This document shows positions 6,885 through 14,499 of a DNA stretch of 14,499 nucleotides, piece by piece. The translations under genes and the position numbers were made by a program. Under the pieces are notes generated by a model. It worked only from the letters and a program-made list of their open reading frames with translations. It searched no databases and was not told the origin of the DNA. Source of the DNA: Palsa-504 sp050013055 (GTDB taxonomy: Bacteria > Actinomycetota > Actinomycetes > Streptosporangiales > Streptosporangiaceae); contig JBEKGC010000130.1 of assembly GCA_050013055.1 (NCBI GenBank), positions 1 through 14,499 on the forward strand, in the 5' to 3' direction. Within the stretch, counting starts at the first letter, position 1. Each line of letters opens with the position of its first letter.

Positions 6885-6936
6885 CGATATGTCTGCGTTT
6901 TCGGGCATGGGAGCACCCGAAAGCGCAGACATATCG
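6885..6936. terminator. 21-bp-stem hairpin downstream of leuD, possible terminator or repeat element
   Basis: The arms 6885-6905 and 6916-6936 pair over all 21 positions with one G-T wobble, around a 10-nt loop. It lies about 70 bp beyond the leuD stop in the direction of leuCD transcription, where a terminator would be expected. There is no T-tract after it. Its base composition (TATGTCTGCG and AAAGC segments) is less GC-rich than the neighbourhood, so it may instead be a dispersed palindromic element. Confidence 0.55.
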
Positions 6937-7005
6937 GCCCGTTCCGTGCTGGTTCCAGCCGGGGTGGGTTGCGTGGGCTTGGGGCTGGCGCGTGGGAGAG
7001 GTGGG

Positions 7006-7599
7006 TTAGATGGTGACGGGGAGGAAGGAGGGGCGGGTGCGCTCGAAGGCGGTGATGGTGTCGACGTGGCGGAGGGTGAGGCCGATGTCGTCGAGGCCTT
7101 CCATCAGGCGCCAGCGGGTGTAGTCGTCGATGTCGAAGGGCGCCTTGAGGCCGACCGCGGCGGCCAGCACGAGACGCTGGTCCAGGTCGACGACGACCTC
7201 GGTGGCCGGGTCGGCCTCGACGGCATCCTGCAGTGCGGTCACCGTGGCCTCGGGCAGCGCCACCGGCAGCAGGCCGGCCTTGGTCGCGTTCGAGCGGAAG
7301 ATGTCACCGAACCTCGGCGCGATCACCGCGCGGAAACCGTAGTCGGTCAGCGCCCAGACCGCGTGCTCGCGGGACGAGCCGGTGCCGAAGTCGGTGCCAG
7401 CGACCAGGATCGTCGCGCCGTCGTACTGCGGCTGGTTGAGCACGAAGGACGGGTCCTCACGCCAGGCGGCGAACAGGCCCTCGCCGAAGCCGGCCCGGCT
7501 CACCCGCTTGAGGTACTCGGCCGGGATGATCTGGTCGGTGTCCACGTTGGTGCGGCGCAGCGGGACGGCGCGGCCGGCGTGGGTGGTGAACGGTTCCAT
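7006..7599 (-). CDS. leuD: 3-isopropylmalate dehydratase small subunit
   Basis: A 197-aa small (swivel-domain) subunit of isopropylmalate isomerase, which with LeuC converts 2-isopropylmalate to 3-isopropylmalate in leucine synthesis. It shows the N-terminal NVDTDQIIPAEYLK, then GTGSSREHAVWAL (the aconitase-family substrate-binding loop with the SREH serine and arginine), and FGDIFRSNATKAGLLPV. Length and order match the family. ATG 7599 is preceded by AAGGAGAG overlapping the leuC stop, with only 13 bp between the genes, so the pair is one operon. Confidence 0.96.
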   Translation of the reverse strand: MEPFTTHAGRAVPLRRTNVDTDQIIPAEYLKRVSRAGFGEGLFAAWREDPSFVLNQPQYDGATILVAGTDFGTGSSREHAVWALTDYGFRAVIAPRFGDIFRSNATKAGLLPVALPEATVTALQDAVEADPATEVVVDLDQRLVLAAAVGLKAPFDIDDYTRWRLMEGLDDIGLTLRHVDTITAFERTRPSFLPVTI

Positions 7600-7612
7600 C
7601 GTGAAACTCTCC

Positions 7613-9049
<1,437 letters not shown>

Positions 9050-9067
9050 CACGCTCTCTCCTTCCGC

Positions 9068-9096
9068 TTGCGTCTCGCATATCGAGACGGCAGTAT
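9068..9096 (+). promoter_or_regulatory. Predicted promoter of the IclR-type regulator, giving a leaderless mRNA
   Basis: TTGCGT (9068-9073) and CAGTAT (9091-9096) are 17 bp apart. Transcription would begin at about 9103-9104, at the ATG itself. No ribosome-binding site precedes that ATG, which agrees with a leaderless message. Confidence 0.5.
9071..9089. promoter_or_regulatory. Inverted-repeat operator between leuC and the IclR-type regulator
   Basis: CGTCTCG-CATAT-CGAGACG is a perfect 7-bp inverted repeat around a 5-bp centre. It fills the spacer between the predicted -35 and -10 of the regulator and lies 22 bp upstream of the leuC ATG. This is the expected place and form for a site bound by the regulator to control itself and leuCD. 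Binding is inferred. Confidence 0.6.
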
Positions 9097-9103
9097 TCAT
9101 TCC

Positions 9104-9820
9104 ATGAACAACTCTAGCGGAGTCGGCGTTCTGGACAAGACGATTACCGTGCTGTCTGCGCTGGAAAACGGGCCGGCCTCCCTGGCCCAGCTGGTCAAAG
9201 CGACCGGCCTGGCCCGGCCGACGGCGCACAGGATCGCGGTTGCGCTGGAGAGCCATCGCCTGCTGGCCCGGGACACGCAGGGCCGGTTCGTGCTCGGCCC
9301 GCGGATCGGGGAACTGGCCGCGGCGGCGGGCGAAGACCGGCTGCTGACGATCGCGCAGCCGATCCTGACCCAGCTCAGGGACGTCACCGGGGAGAGCGCC
9401 CAGCTGTACAGGCCGCACGCCGACACGCGCATCTGCGTAGCCGCGGCCGAACGGGCCAGCGGGCTGAGGGACACGGTCCCGGTCGGCGCCGCGCTGCCGA
9501 TGACCGCGGGCTCGGCCGCGCAGGTCCTGCTCGCCTGGGAAGAAGGGGGGCGCATGCATCGCGGGCTGCGCGGGGCCAAGTTCACCGCGACCACGCTGGC
9601 CCAGGTGCGCAGGCGCGGCTGGGCCGCCACCGCGGCTGAGCGTGAGCTTGGCGTCGCCTCGGTGTCCGCGCCGGTGCGCGGGCCGGCCGGCCGGGTCCTG
9701 GCCGCGGTCTCTGTCTCCGGCCCGATCGAGCGCCTGACCCGGTCGCCGGGACGGCTGCACGCCGCCGCCGTGGTGGCGGCCGGTGACAAGATCAGCAGGC
9801 TGCTGCGCGCCGAGACCTGA
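9104..9820 (+). CDS. ndgR: IclR-family transcriptional regulator (NdgR/LtbR/AreB-like) of leucine genes
   Basis: A 238-aa IclR-family protein. Residues about 10-65 form the N-terminal winged helix-turn-helix (VLDKTITVLSALE, then LAQLVKATGLARPTAHRIAVAL, then FVLGPRIGEL). The rest is the GAF-like effector domain with LRDTVPVGAALPMTAGSAAQVLLAW. In Streptomyces (NdgR, AreB) and Corynebacterium (LtbR), orthologues sit divergent to leuCD and control leucine and other amino-acid genes; divergence here with a palindrome in the 54-bp gap supports the same role. The ATG at 9104 has no ribosome-binding site and lies where transcription should start. The symbol rests on context and domain order rather than an alignment. 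Confidence 0.88.
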   Translation: MNNSSGVGVLDKTITVLSALENGPASLAQLVKATGLARPTAHRIAVALESHRLLARDTQGRFVLGPRIGELAAAAGEDRLLTIAQPILTQLRDVTGESAQLYRPHADTRICVAAAERASGLRDTVPVGAALPMTAGSAAQVLLAWEEGGRMHRGLRGAKFTATTLAQVRRRGWAATAAERELGVASVSAPVRGPAGRVLAAVSVSGPIERLTRSPGRLHAAAVVAAGDKISRLLRAET

Positions 9821-10171
9821 CCGGAAGGCGACGCGGCATCACCGCGGCGAAGCCGGACGGGACGGGTGAGCCGGACGGCATGGGTGAGCAGGGCGGGACG
9901 GGTGAGCCGGACGGGGTGCAAGGGTGAGCGGGGCGGGGCGGGTGAGCGGGGCGGGGCGCGGGGGTAAGCGGGGAGGCGTTCCGGCGGAGGATCGGTTAAC
10001 CTGCGGGCAGAGCGGCGGCGGGAATCCGACGGGGAATGTGACCTAAGACCCCCCTGCCGCAAGGCGCATGGCCCCTTACCTGACGCGGCCAGGATCGATA
10101 TCGTCAGATTCCGGCAGGACCCGCAGGACCGGTAAAACCGGCAGAACCGGAATGGATACGAGGTTGCGCGG
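9821..10171. other. Intergenic region between ndgR and pntAA
   Basis: I see no credible gene here. The first part holds the GGGTGAGC repeat array. The last 75 bp hold a possible weak promoter (TTACCT 10076-10081 and TATCGT 10099-10104, 17 bp apart), repeated GCAGGACC/GCAGAACC words, and CCGGTAAAACCGG (10129-10141), a palindrome with 5-bp arms, before the pntAA ribosome-binding site GAGG (10160-10163). Confidence 0.55.
9864..9983 (+). repeat. G-rich tandem repeat array, six GGGTGAGC-headed units
   Basis: GGGTGAGC begins at 9864, 9882, 9900, 9922 and 9940, and a variant GGGTAAGC at 9962. The unit lengths are therefore 18, 18, 22, 18 and 22 bp plus a last degenerate unit. Later units become richer in G (runs of GGGG separated by one C), giving several G-quadruplex-type runs on the plus strand upstream of pntAA. 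Confidence 0.75.
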
Positions 10172-11344
10172 ATGAAGGCAGCTGTCGTCAAGGAGACCGC
10201 CCTCGGCGAGCGCCGGGTCGCCCTGGTACCGGACGCGATCGCCAGGTTGCGGCCGGCCGGGATCGAGGTCCTGGTGGAAACAGGTGCGGGCGAAGCAGCG
10301 TGGCTGGCCGACGCGGCCTACGCCGAGGCCGGCGCCGCCATCGTGAGCTCAGCCGAGCTCTACGCCAGCGCCGACGTCATCCTCACCGTGACGAAACCCT
10401 CGGCCGCGATGGTGAGCCAGCTCAGGAAGGGTCAGGCGATCGTGGGCATGCTAGCCCCGCTCACCGATCCCGAGCTCGCCGCCGCGCTGGCCGCCCAGGG
10501 CGTGACCGCGATCAGCCTGGACGGGCTGCCGCGCACGCTGTCCCGGGCGCAGCCGATGGACGCGCTCAGCTCCCAGGCGAACGTGGCCGGCTACAAGGCG
10601 GCGCTGATCGCCGCCACCGAGTTCGGCCGGTTCTTCCCGATGCTGATCACCGCGGCAGGCACCGCCCGGCCCGCCCGGGTGCTCGTGCTCGGCGCCGGAG
10701 TGGCCGGGCTGCAGGCGATCGGCACCGCCCGGCGGCTTGGCGCGCTGGTCAGCGGCTACGACGTGCGGCCAAGCTCCAAAGGCGAGGTCGAGTCGCTCGG
10801 AGCCACCTTCGTCGAGCTCACCTCGGTGGCCTCCGCGGCCGGTGAGGGCGGCTACGCCCGGGAGCTGACCGCCGAAGAACGCCAGGCCCAGCAGGACGAG
10901 CTGACCGGGCACATCGCCCGGCACGACGTGGTCATCACGACCGCGCAGGTGCCCGGCCGGCGGCCCCCGCTGCTTGTCACCGAGGACGCGATCAAGGCGA
11001 TGCCGGCCGGGTCGGTCATCGTGGACATGGGCGCGAGCGCGCTAGGCGGCAACGTGACCGGATCCCGGCCCGGCGAGACCATCGTCACCGGCAACGGGAT
11101 CACGATCATCGGCGCGGGCAACCTGCCCGCCACCGTGCCGACCGCGGCCTCGAACGCGTACTCGCGCAACATCGGCGCACTGCTACTGCACCTGACCAAG
11201 GACGGCGCGCTGGCCATCGACCTCGGCGACGAGATCCAGGCGGGCGTGGTGATCACGAACGACGGGCGGGTCGTCCATGACGGCGTGGCCGGCCTGCTCC
11301 AACTCACCCAGGGAGATACCGGTGTCGACGGCCCTCATAACTGA
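10172..11344 (+). CDS. pntAA: Proton-translocating NAD(P)+ transhydrogenase, alpha subunit part 1 (PntAA)
   Basis: The 390-aa soluble NAD(H)-binding domain I of the transhydrogenase, which drives hydride transfer from NADH to NADP+ using the proton gradient. It resembles alanine dehydrogenase: MKAAVVKETALGERRVALVP at the start, RAQPMDALSSQANVAGYKA (125-143) for NAD binding, and the Rossmann motif VLGAGVAGLQAIGTARRLGA (172-191) ending in the acidic YDVRPSSKGEVESLGA. ATG 10172 has GAGG 8 nt upstream. It is the first gene of a split three-subunit operon of the Rhodospirillum type (alpha1, alpha2, beta). Its last 23 bp overlap pntAB in another frame. Confidence 0.95.
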   Translation: MKAAVVKETALGERRVALVPDAIARLRPAGIEVLVETGAGEAAWLADAAYAEAGAAIVSSAELYASADVILTVTKPSAAMVSQLRKGQAIVGMLAPLTDPELAAALAAQGVTAISLDGLPRTLSRAQPMDALSSQANVAGYKAALIAATEFGRFFPMLITAAGTARPARVLVLGAGVAGLQAIGTARRLGALVSGYDVRPSSKGEVESLGATFVELTSVASAAGEGGYARELTAEERQAQQDELTGHIARHDVVITTAQVPGRRPPLLVTEDAIKAMPAGSVIVDMGASALGGNVTGSRPGETIVTGNGITIIGAGNLPATVPTAASNAYSRNIGALLLHLTKDGALAIDLGDEIQAGVVITNDGRVVHDGVAGLLQLTQGDTGVDGPHN

Positions 11345-11711
11345 CCTGACCATCTTCGTCCTCGCGCTGCTGGTCGGCATCGAGGTCATCGGGAAGGTAC
11401 CGGCCACCTTGCACACGCCGCTGATGTCGGCGACCAACTCGATCCACGGCATCGTGCTGGCCGGCGCCCTGCTCATCGGGGTGTCGGCGCACAACCTCGT
11501 CGGTTACATCCTGGCCTTCATCGCCGCGCTCTTCGCCTCGGCCAACGTGGTGGGCGGGTACGTGGTGACCGGGCGGATGCTGAAGATGTTCCGCCGCAAG
11601 GCCGTGCCAGCCAGCCCCGCGGGAAACACCCCACCGGGAGCCCCGGAACTCAACGGAGTCAACGGACACAAGGGCCTCAGGGGACTGCTGAGCAAGATGG
11701 ATAAGTCATGA
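11322..11711 (+). CDS. pntAB: NAD(P) transhydrogenase alpha subunit part 2, membrane (PntAB)
   Basis: A 129-aa membrane subunit making part of the proton channel (domain II). About three hydrophobic segments are visible: residues 5-23, 41-55 and 57-78. Between the first two is KVPATLHTPLMSATNSIHGIV, a motif typical of the subunit. A basic turn MFRRK (89-93) follows the last helix, then a Pro/Gly/Asn-rich cytoplasmic tail. GTG 11322 is chosen for GGGAGA (11311-11316) 5 nt upstream, so the gene begins inside pntAA. An ATG at 11277 in the same frame would add 15 residues unlike the family. Confidence 0.93.
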   Translation: MSTALITDLTIFVLALLVGIEVIGKVPATLHTPLMSATNSIHGIVLAGALLIGVSAHNLVGYILAFIAALFASANVVGGYVVTGRMLKMFRRKAVPASPAGNTPPGAPELNGVNGHKGLRGLLSKMDKS

Positions 11712-11818
11712 GCGAGCCGAAGGGGCGCGGCGGCGCCTGGGCCGACGGGCGAGGAACGAGCGACGAGGGAAGGCGGCGCCTCCGGGCGCCCCTGAGGCGA
11801 GCGGGAGACACGTCATGA
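11708..11818 (+). CDS. Possible 36-aa small ORF bridging pntAB and pntB
   Basis: An ORF begins with ATGA overlapping the pntAB stop and ends with a TGA inside the ATGA at the pntB start, in a frame different from both. It fills the 103-bp gap and would encode a basic peptide rich in Gly and Arg (MSEPKGRGG at the start, RRRLRAPLRR near the end). There is no good ribosome-binding site, so translation would rest on coupling. The DNA also forms inverted repeats: GGCGCC-TCCG-GGCGCC at 11775-11790, and AGGGGCGC (11721-11728) against GCGCCCCT (11786-11793). It may therefore simply be a structured spacer. Nothing in it is recognised. Confidence 0.3.
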   Translation: MSEPKGRGGAWADGRGTSDEGRRRLRAPLRRAGDTS

Positions 11819-13227
11819 CCGGGTTCACGGGCTACATCCAGCTCGTCTACGTGCTGGCGGCGGCCTGCTTCGTGGGCGGCCTGCACCTGATGAACAGCCC
11901 GGCCACCGCGCGCCGGGGCAACCAGGTATCGACGGCGGGCATGCTGGTCGCGGGCGTGCTCACGCTGATCCTGATGATCCACGACGGCACGGTCACGGCG
12001 ACCGGCTGGATCGTGCTGATCTCCGGCGCGCTGATCGGATCCGCCGTCGGCCTGTACGCCGCGCAGAGCGTCCAGATGACCGCGATGCCGCAGCTGGTGT
12101 CGATGTTCAACTCGGTCGGCGGCGGAGCCGCCGCGCTGGTCGCGATCTACGGCTACATCAACTCCGAGTCCAGCGCCGGCGGCGTGCTCGGCAGCACCAC
12201 GGTGTTCACCGTGCTCGACGTGATCATCGGCGCGGTGACGTTCTCCGGCTCGATCATCGCGGCCGGCAAGCTGCAGGGCCTGATCGGCGGCCAGCCGATC
12301 ATCTTCAAGGGCAGCCGCCTGCTCAACGCGGCCCTGGCCGTCATCGCGATCGGCGCGGCCGCATACATGGTCAGCACCGCCAGCCTGCCGGCGCTGCTGA
12401 TCGTGGTGCTCGCGGCCCTGGGGTTCGGGGTGATGATGGTGCTGCCGATCGGCGGCGCGGACATGCCGGTCGTGATCTCGCTGCTGAACGCGTTCACCGG
12501 CACCGCGGTGGCGATGGCCGGCTTCGTCATCGGGAACTGGGCGCTGATCGTGGCCGGCGCGCTGGTCGGCGCCTCGGGTGGCATCTTGACCAAGCTGATG
12601 GCCGACGCGATGAACCGGTCCCTGATCAACATCATCGTGGGCGGGTTCGGCACCGGGGACAGCGCGGTCGCCGTGGCGGCGGCCGCCGACTCCCAGATCC
12701 GCGCGATCGCGGCCGACGACGCGGCCATCCAGCTCGCCTACGCCAGCAAGGTGATCATCGTGCCCGGCTACGGGCTGGCCGCCGCGCAGGCCCAGCACGG
12801 CGTGGCCGAACTGGCCAAGACCCTGGAGGAGCGCGGCATCGAGGTCAGCTACGCCATCCACCCGGTGGCGGGCCGGATGCCCGGTCACATGAACGTGCTG
12901 CTGGCCGAGGCGAACGTGCCGTACCCCCAGCTGAAGGAAATGGAGGAGATCAACCCGGAGTTCGCCCGCGCCGACGTGGCCCTGGTCATCGGGGCCAACG
13001 ACGTGACCAACCCGGCCGCCCGGCGCCCCGGCAGCGAGATCTCCGGCATGCCGATCCTGGACGTGGACCAGGCCAAGTCCATCATCGTGATCAAGCGATC
13101 GATGGGGCACGGCTACGCCGGCATCGACAACGAGCTGTACGCCAACCCGAAAACCAGCATGTACTTCGCCGACGCCAAGAAGGCCATGGCCGAGCTGACC
13201 TCCGCCGTCAAGACCCTCGTCGGCTGA
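11815..13227 (+). CDS. pntB: NAD(P) transhydrogenase beta subunit (PntB)
   Basis: A 470-aa protein with an N-terminal membrane half (many hydrophobic segments to about residue 270) and the C-terminal NADP(H)-binding domain III. Typical sequences are MFNSVGGGAAALVA (98-111), PIGGADMPVVISLLNA, VPGYGLAAAQAQH, HPVAGRMPGHMNVLLAEANVPY, IGANDVTNPAA and KRSMGHGYAGIDNELY, the last two lining the NADP site. ATG 11815 has GGGAG 7 nt upstream. With PntAA and PntAB it makes the complete enzyme, which supplies NADPH for biosynthesis. A 7-bp hairpin overlaps its stop. Confidence 0.96.
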   Translation: MTGFTGYIQLVYVLAAACFVGGLHLMNSPATARRGNQVSTAGMLVAGVLTLILMIHDGTVTATGWIVLISGALIGSAVGLYAAQSVQMTAMPQLVSMFNSVGGGAAALVAIYGYINSESSAGGVLGSTTVFTVLDVIIGAVTFSGSIIAAGKLQGLIGGQPIIFKGSRLLNAALAVIAIGAAAYMVSTASLPALLIVVLAALGFGVMMVLPIGGADMPVVISLLNAFTGTAVAMAGFVIGNWALIVAGALVGASGGILTKLMADAMNRSLINIIVGGFGTGDSAVAVAAAADSQIRAIAADDAAIQLAYASKVIIVPGYGLAAAQAQHGVAELAKTLEERGIEVSYAIHPVAGRMPGHMNVLLAEANVPYPQLKEMEEINPEFARADVALVIGANDVTNPAARRPGSEISGMPILDVDQAKSIIVIKRSMGHGYAGIDNELYANPKTSMYFADAKKAMAELTSAVKTLVG

Positions 13228-13240
13228 CCTGTCGGTCAGC
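13223..13240 (+). terminator. Small hairpin overlapping the pntB stop
   Basis: GCTGACC-TGTC-GGTCAGC is a perfect 7-bp stem with a 4-nt loop that includes the pntB stop codon. It may end or weaken transcription of the pnt operon, but it is short and has no T-tract. Confidence 0.35.
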
Positions 13241-13281
13241 ATCGGGTGGGGCGTATGGTGCGGGGAGATGTTCTACCCCGT

Positions 13282-13286
13282 GGAGG
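13282..13286 (+). promoter_or_regulatory. Ribosome-binding site that sets the trpB-like start
   Basis: GGAGG lies 5 nt before GTG 13292. The in-frame ATG at 13268 has a GGGGAG directly touching it, which is too close, so GTG 13292 is favoured. Confidence 0.65.
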
Positions 13287-13291
13287 TTGTC

Positions 13292-14499
13292 GTGGCCGAG
13301 CGCACCAAAATCACCCTGGATGAGTCAGATATCCCGCGCCAGTGGTACAACGTGATCCCCGACCTGCCCGCCCCGCCACCCCCGCCGCTGCACCCGGGGA
13401 CCCTGCAGCCGGTGGGCCCGGAGGACCTGGCCCCGCTGTTCCCGATGGAGCTGATCCGCCAGGAAGTGTCCGCCGACTCCTACATCGACATCCCGGCCGA
13501 CGTGCTCGACGTGTACCGGCTGTGGCGGCCCACCCCGCTGTACCGCGCGCACCGGCTGGAAAAAGCCCTCGGCACCCCCGCGCACATCTACTACAAGTAC
13601 GAGGGTGTCTCCCCGGCCGGGTCGCACAAGCCGAACACCGCGGTGCCGCAGGCGTACTACAACGCCGTCGAAGGCACCAAGCGGCTCACCACCGAGACCG
13701 GCGCCGGGCAGTGGGGCAGCGCGCTGGCCTTCGCCTGCGCCCAGTACGGCCTCGGCTGCGAGATCTGGATGGTCCGCGCCTCCTACGACCAGAAGCCGTA
13801 CCGCCGCACGATGATGGAAACCTGGGGCGCCACCGTGCACCCGAGCCCGTCCCGGGCCACCCAGGCGGGCCTGGACATCCTGGCCGCCGACCCGGACTCA
13901 CCGGGCAGCCTCGGCATCGCGATCAGCGAGGCGGTCGAGGCGGTCGGCGCCGGCGGAGCCGACACCAGGTACGCGCTTGGCAGCGTGCTCAACCACGTGC
14001 TGATGCACCAGACGGTGATCGGCGAGGAGGCGATCAAGCAGTTCGCCGCGTTCGGAGAGTCGATGCCTGACCTGGTCGTGGGCTGCACCGGCGGCGGCTC
14101 CAACTTCGCCGGGCTTGTGCTGCCGTTCCTGCGGGAAAAGCTGGCCGGCCGGGCCAACCCGACCTTCCGCGCGGTCGAGCCGTCGGCCAGCCCGTCGTTC
14201 ACCCGGGGGCGGTACGCCTACGACTTCGGCGATACGGCCGGGTTCACCCCGCTGTTGAAGATGCACACCCTCGGCCACGACTTCATCCCCGACCCGGTGC
14301 ACGCCGGCGGCCTGCGCTACCACGGCATGTCGCCGCTGCTCTCGCACATCTACGAGCTCGGCCTGTTCGAAGCGGTGAACAAGCCGCAGCGGGAGTGCTT
14401 CGCCGCCGCCGTCACCTTCGCCAGGTCCGAGGGGATCATCCCGGCGCCGGAACCCTCGCACGCGCTCGCGGCCGTCATCGAGGAGGCCAAACGCTGCAC
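13292..14499 (+). CDS. Tryptophan synthase beta-like protein, TrpB2 type (3' end beyond window)
   Basis: A PLP fold-type II enzyme, 402 codons visible; TrpB2 proteins run to roughly 420-460 residues. Features are an N-terminal extension (QWYNVIPDLPAPPPPPLHPGTL) ahead of the fold as in TrpB2 rather than classical TrpB, RPTPLYRAHRLE (79-90), the PLP lysine in SPAGSHKPNTA (Lys113), TTETGAGQWG (133-142) with the catalytic glutamate Glu135, and the phosphate-binding loop GCTGGGSNFAG (264-274). TrpB2 enzymes can condense indole with serine but do not pair with the usual TrpA; their cellular role is debated. No trpA or other trp gene is visible. It follows pntB by 64 bp and could be read from the same transcript or its own promoter. 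Confidence 0.9.
   Translation, partial: MAERTKITLDESDIPRQWYNVIPDLPAPPPPPLHPGTLQPVGPEDLAPLFPMELIRQEVSADSYIDIPADVLDVYRLWRPTPLYRAHRLEKALGTPAHIYYKYEGVSPAGSHKPNTAVPQAYYNAVEGTKRLTTETGAGQWGSALAFACAQYGLGCEIWMVRASYDQKPYRRTMMETWGATVHPSPSRATQAGLDILAADPDSPGSLGIAISEAVEAVGAGGADTRYALGSVLNHVLMHQTVIGEEAIKQFAAFGESMPDLVVGCTGGGSNFAGLVLPFLREKLAGRANPTFRAVEPSASPSFTRGRYAYDFGDTAGFTPLLKMHTLGHDFIPDPVHAGGLRYHGMSPLLSHIYELGLFEAVNKPQRECFAAAVTFARSEGIIPAPEPSHALAAVIEEAKRC

Noticed and set aside
6594..7016. 140-aa plus-strand ORF in the hup-leuD gap
   Set aside because: It has no ribosome-binding site, low-complexity Pro/Arg/Gly content and runs through both arms of the 21-bp hairpin; no family is recognised.
9050..9103. Leader-peptide attenuator for leuC
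   Set aside because: The gap is only 54 bp, with no leucine-rich short ORF or alternative hairpins; a repressor site explains it better.
9050..9760. Upstream extension of leuC to 715 residues
   Set aside because: It is antisense to the IclR gene and has no LeuC similarity; MGRTLAEKIW at 9049 with a ribosome-binding site is the natural start.
9864..9983. GGGTGAGC repeats as a CRISPR array
   Set aside because: Units are 18-22 bp with 8-bp conserved heads and G-rich remainders; there are no 25-37 bp repeats, unique spacers or cas genes.
9097..10191. 364-aa minus-strand ORF over ndgR and the repeat array
   Set aside because: Mostly antisense to ndgR; the repeated LTRP/LTHP pattern is just the GGGTGAGC array read backwards.

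Overview
The window is very GC-rich (arms, spacers and third codon positions are nearly all G/C) and densely coded, with GTG and TTG starts alongside ATG. Gene content points to an actinobacterium of the Streptomyces/Streptosporangiales kind: an F420 biosynthesis gene (cofC/fbiD type), a leuCD operon diverging from an IclR-type regulator, a 96-aa HU protein, and plsC-gpsA followed by ddl. I recall the thiL / small Lrp-like protein / cofC / plsC / gpsA / ddl / hup / leuDC / ndgR neighbourhood as a conserved Streptomyces-type block. The species is not identifiable from the sequence alone.

Layout. 1-737 (minus): 5' part of thiL, running off the left edge. 828-1061 (plus): a stand-alone Lrp/AsnC ligand-binding domain, overlapping by 26 bp the convergent cofC/fbiD-type gene (1036-1701, minus). 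1753-6093 (plus): a probable operon of plsC, gpsA (ATGA overlap), a PLP-dependent trans-sulfuration-family enzyme, and ddl. A strong 18-bp hairpin (6134-6180) separates ddl from the convergent hup (6198-6488, minus). 6489-7005 is non-coding, with a good hup promoter, palindromes and a second, 21-bp-stem hairpin behind leuD. leuC-leuD (9049-7006, minus) diverge from an ndgR/ltbR-like IclR regulator (9104-9820). The regulator's likely leaderless promoter contains a perfect 19-bp inverted repeat. 9821-10171 is non-coding, with a G-rich six-unit repeat array. 10172-13227 (plus): a three-gene proton-translocating transhydrogenase operon, pntAA-pntAB-pntB; a possible 36-aa ORF overlaps the stop of pntAB and the start of pntB. 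13292-end: a TrpB2-type tryptophan synthase beta-like gene cut off by the window edge.

How the genes fit together. The left half is cofactor and envelope metabolism: thiamine diphosphate, F420, phosphatidic acid and glycerol-3-phosphate, and D-Ala-D-Ala for peptidoglycan. The right half is amino-acid biosynthesis and its redox supply: leucine (leuCD with its likely regulator), NADPH from transhydrogenase, and a TrpB-like enzyme. No mobile element, CRISPR array, tRNA or rRNA was seen. No gene set looks like a new defence or biosynthetic system; the more unusual signals lie in the non-coding and junction sequences and in a loop insertion in LeuC.
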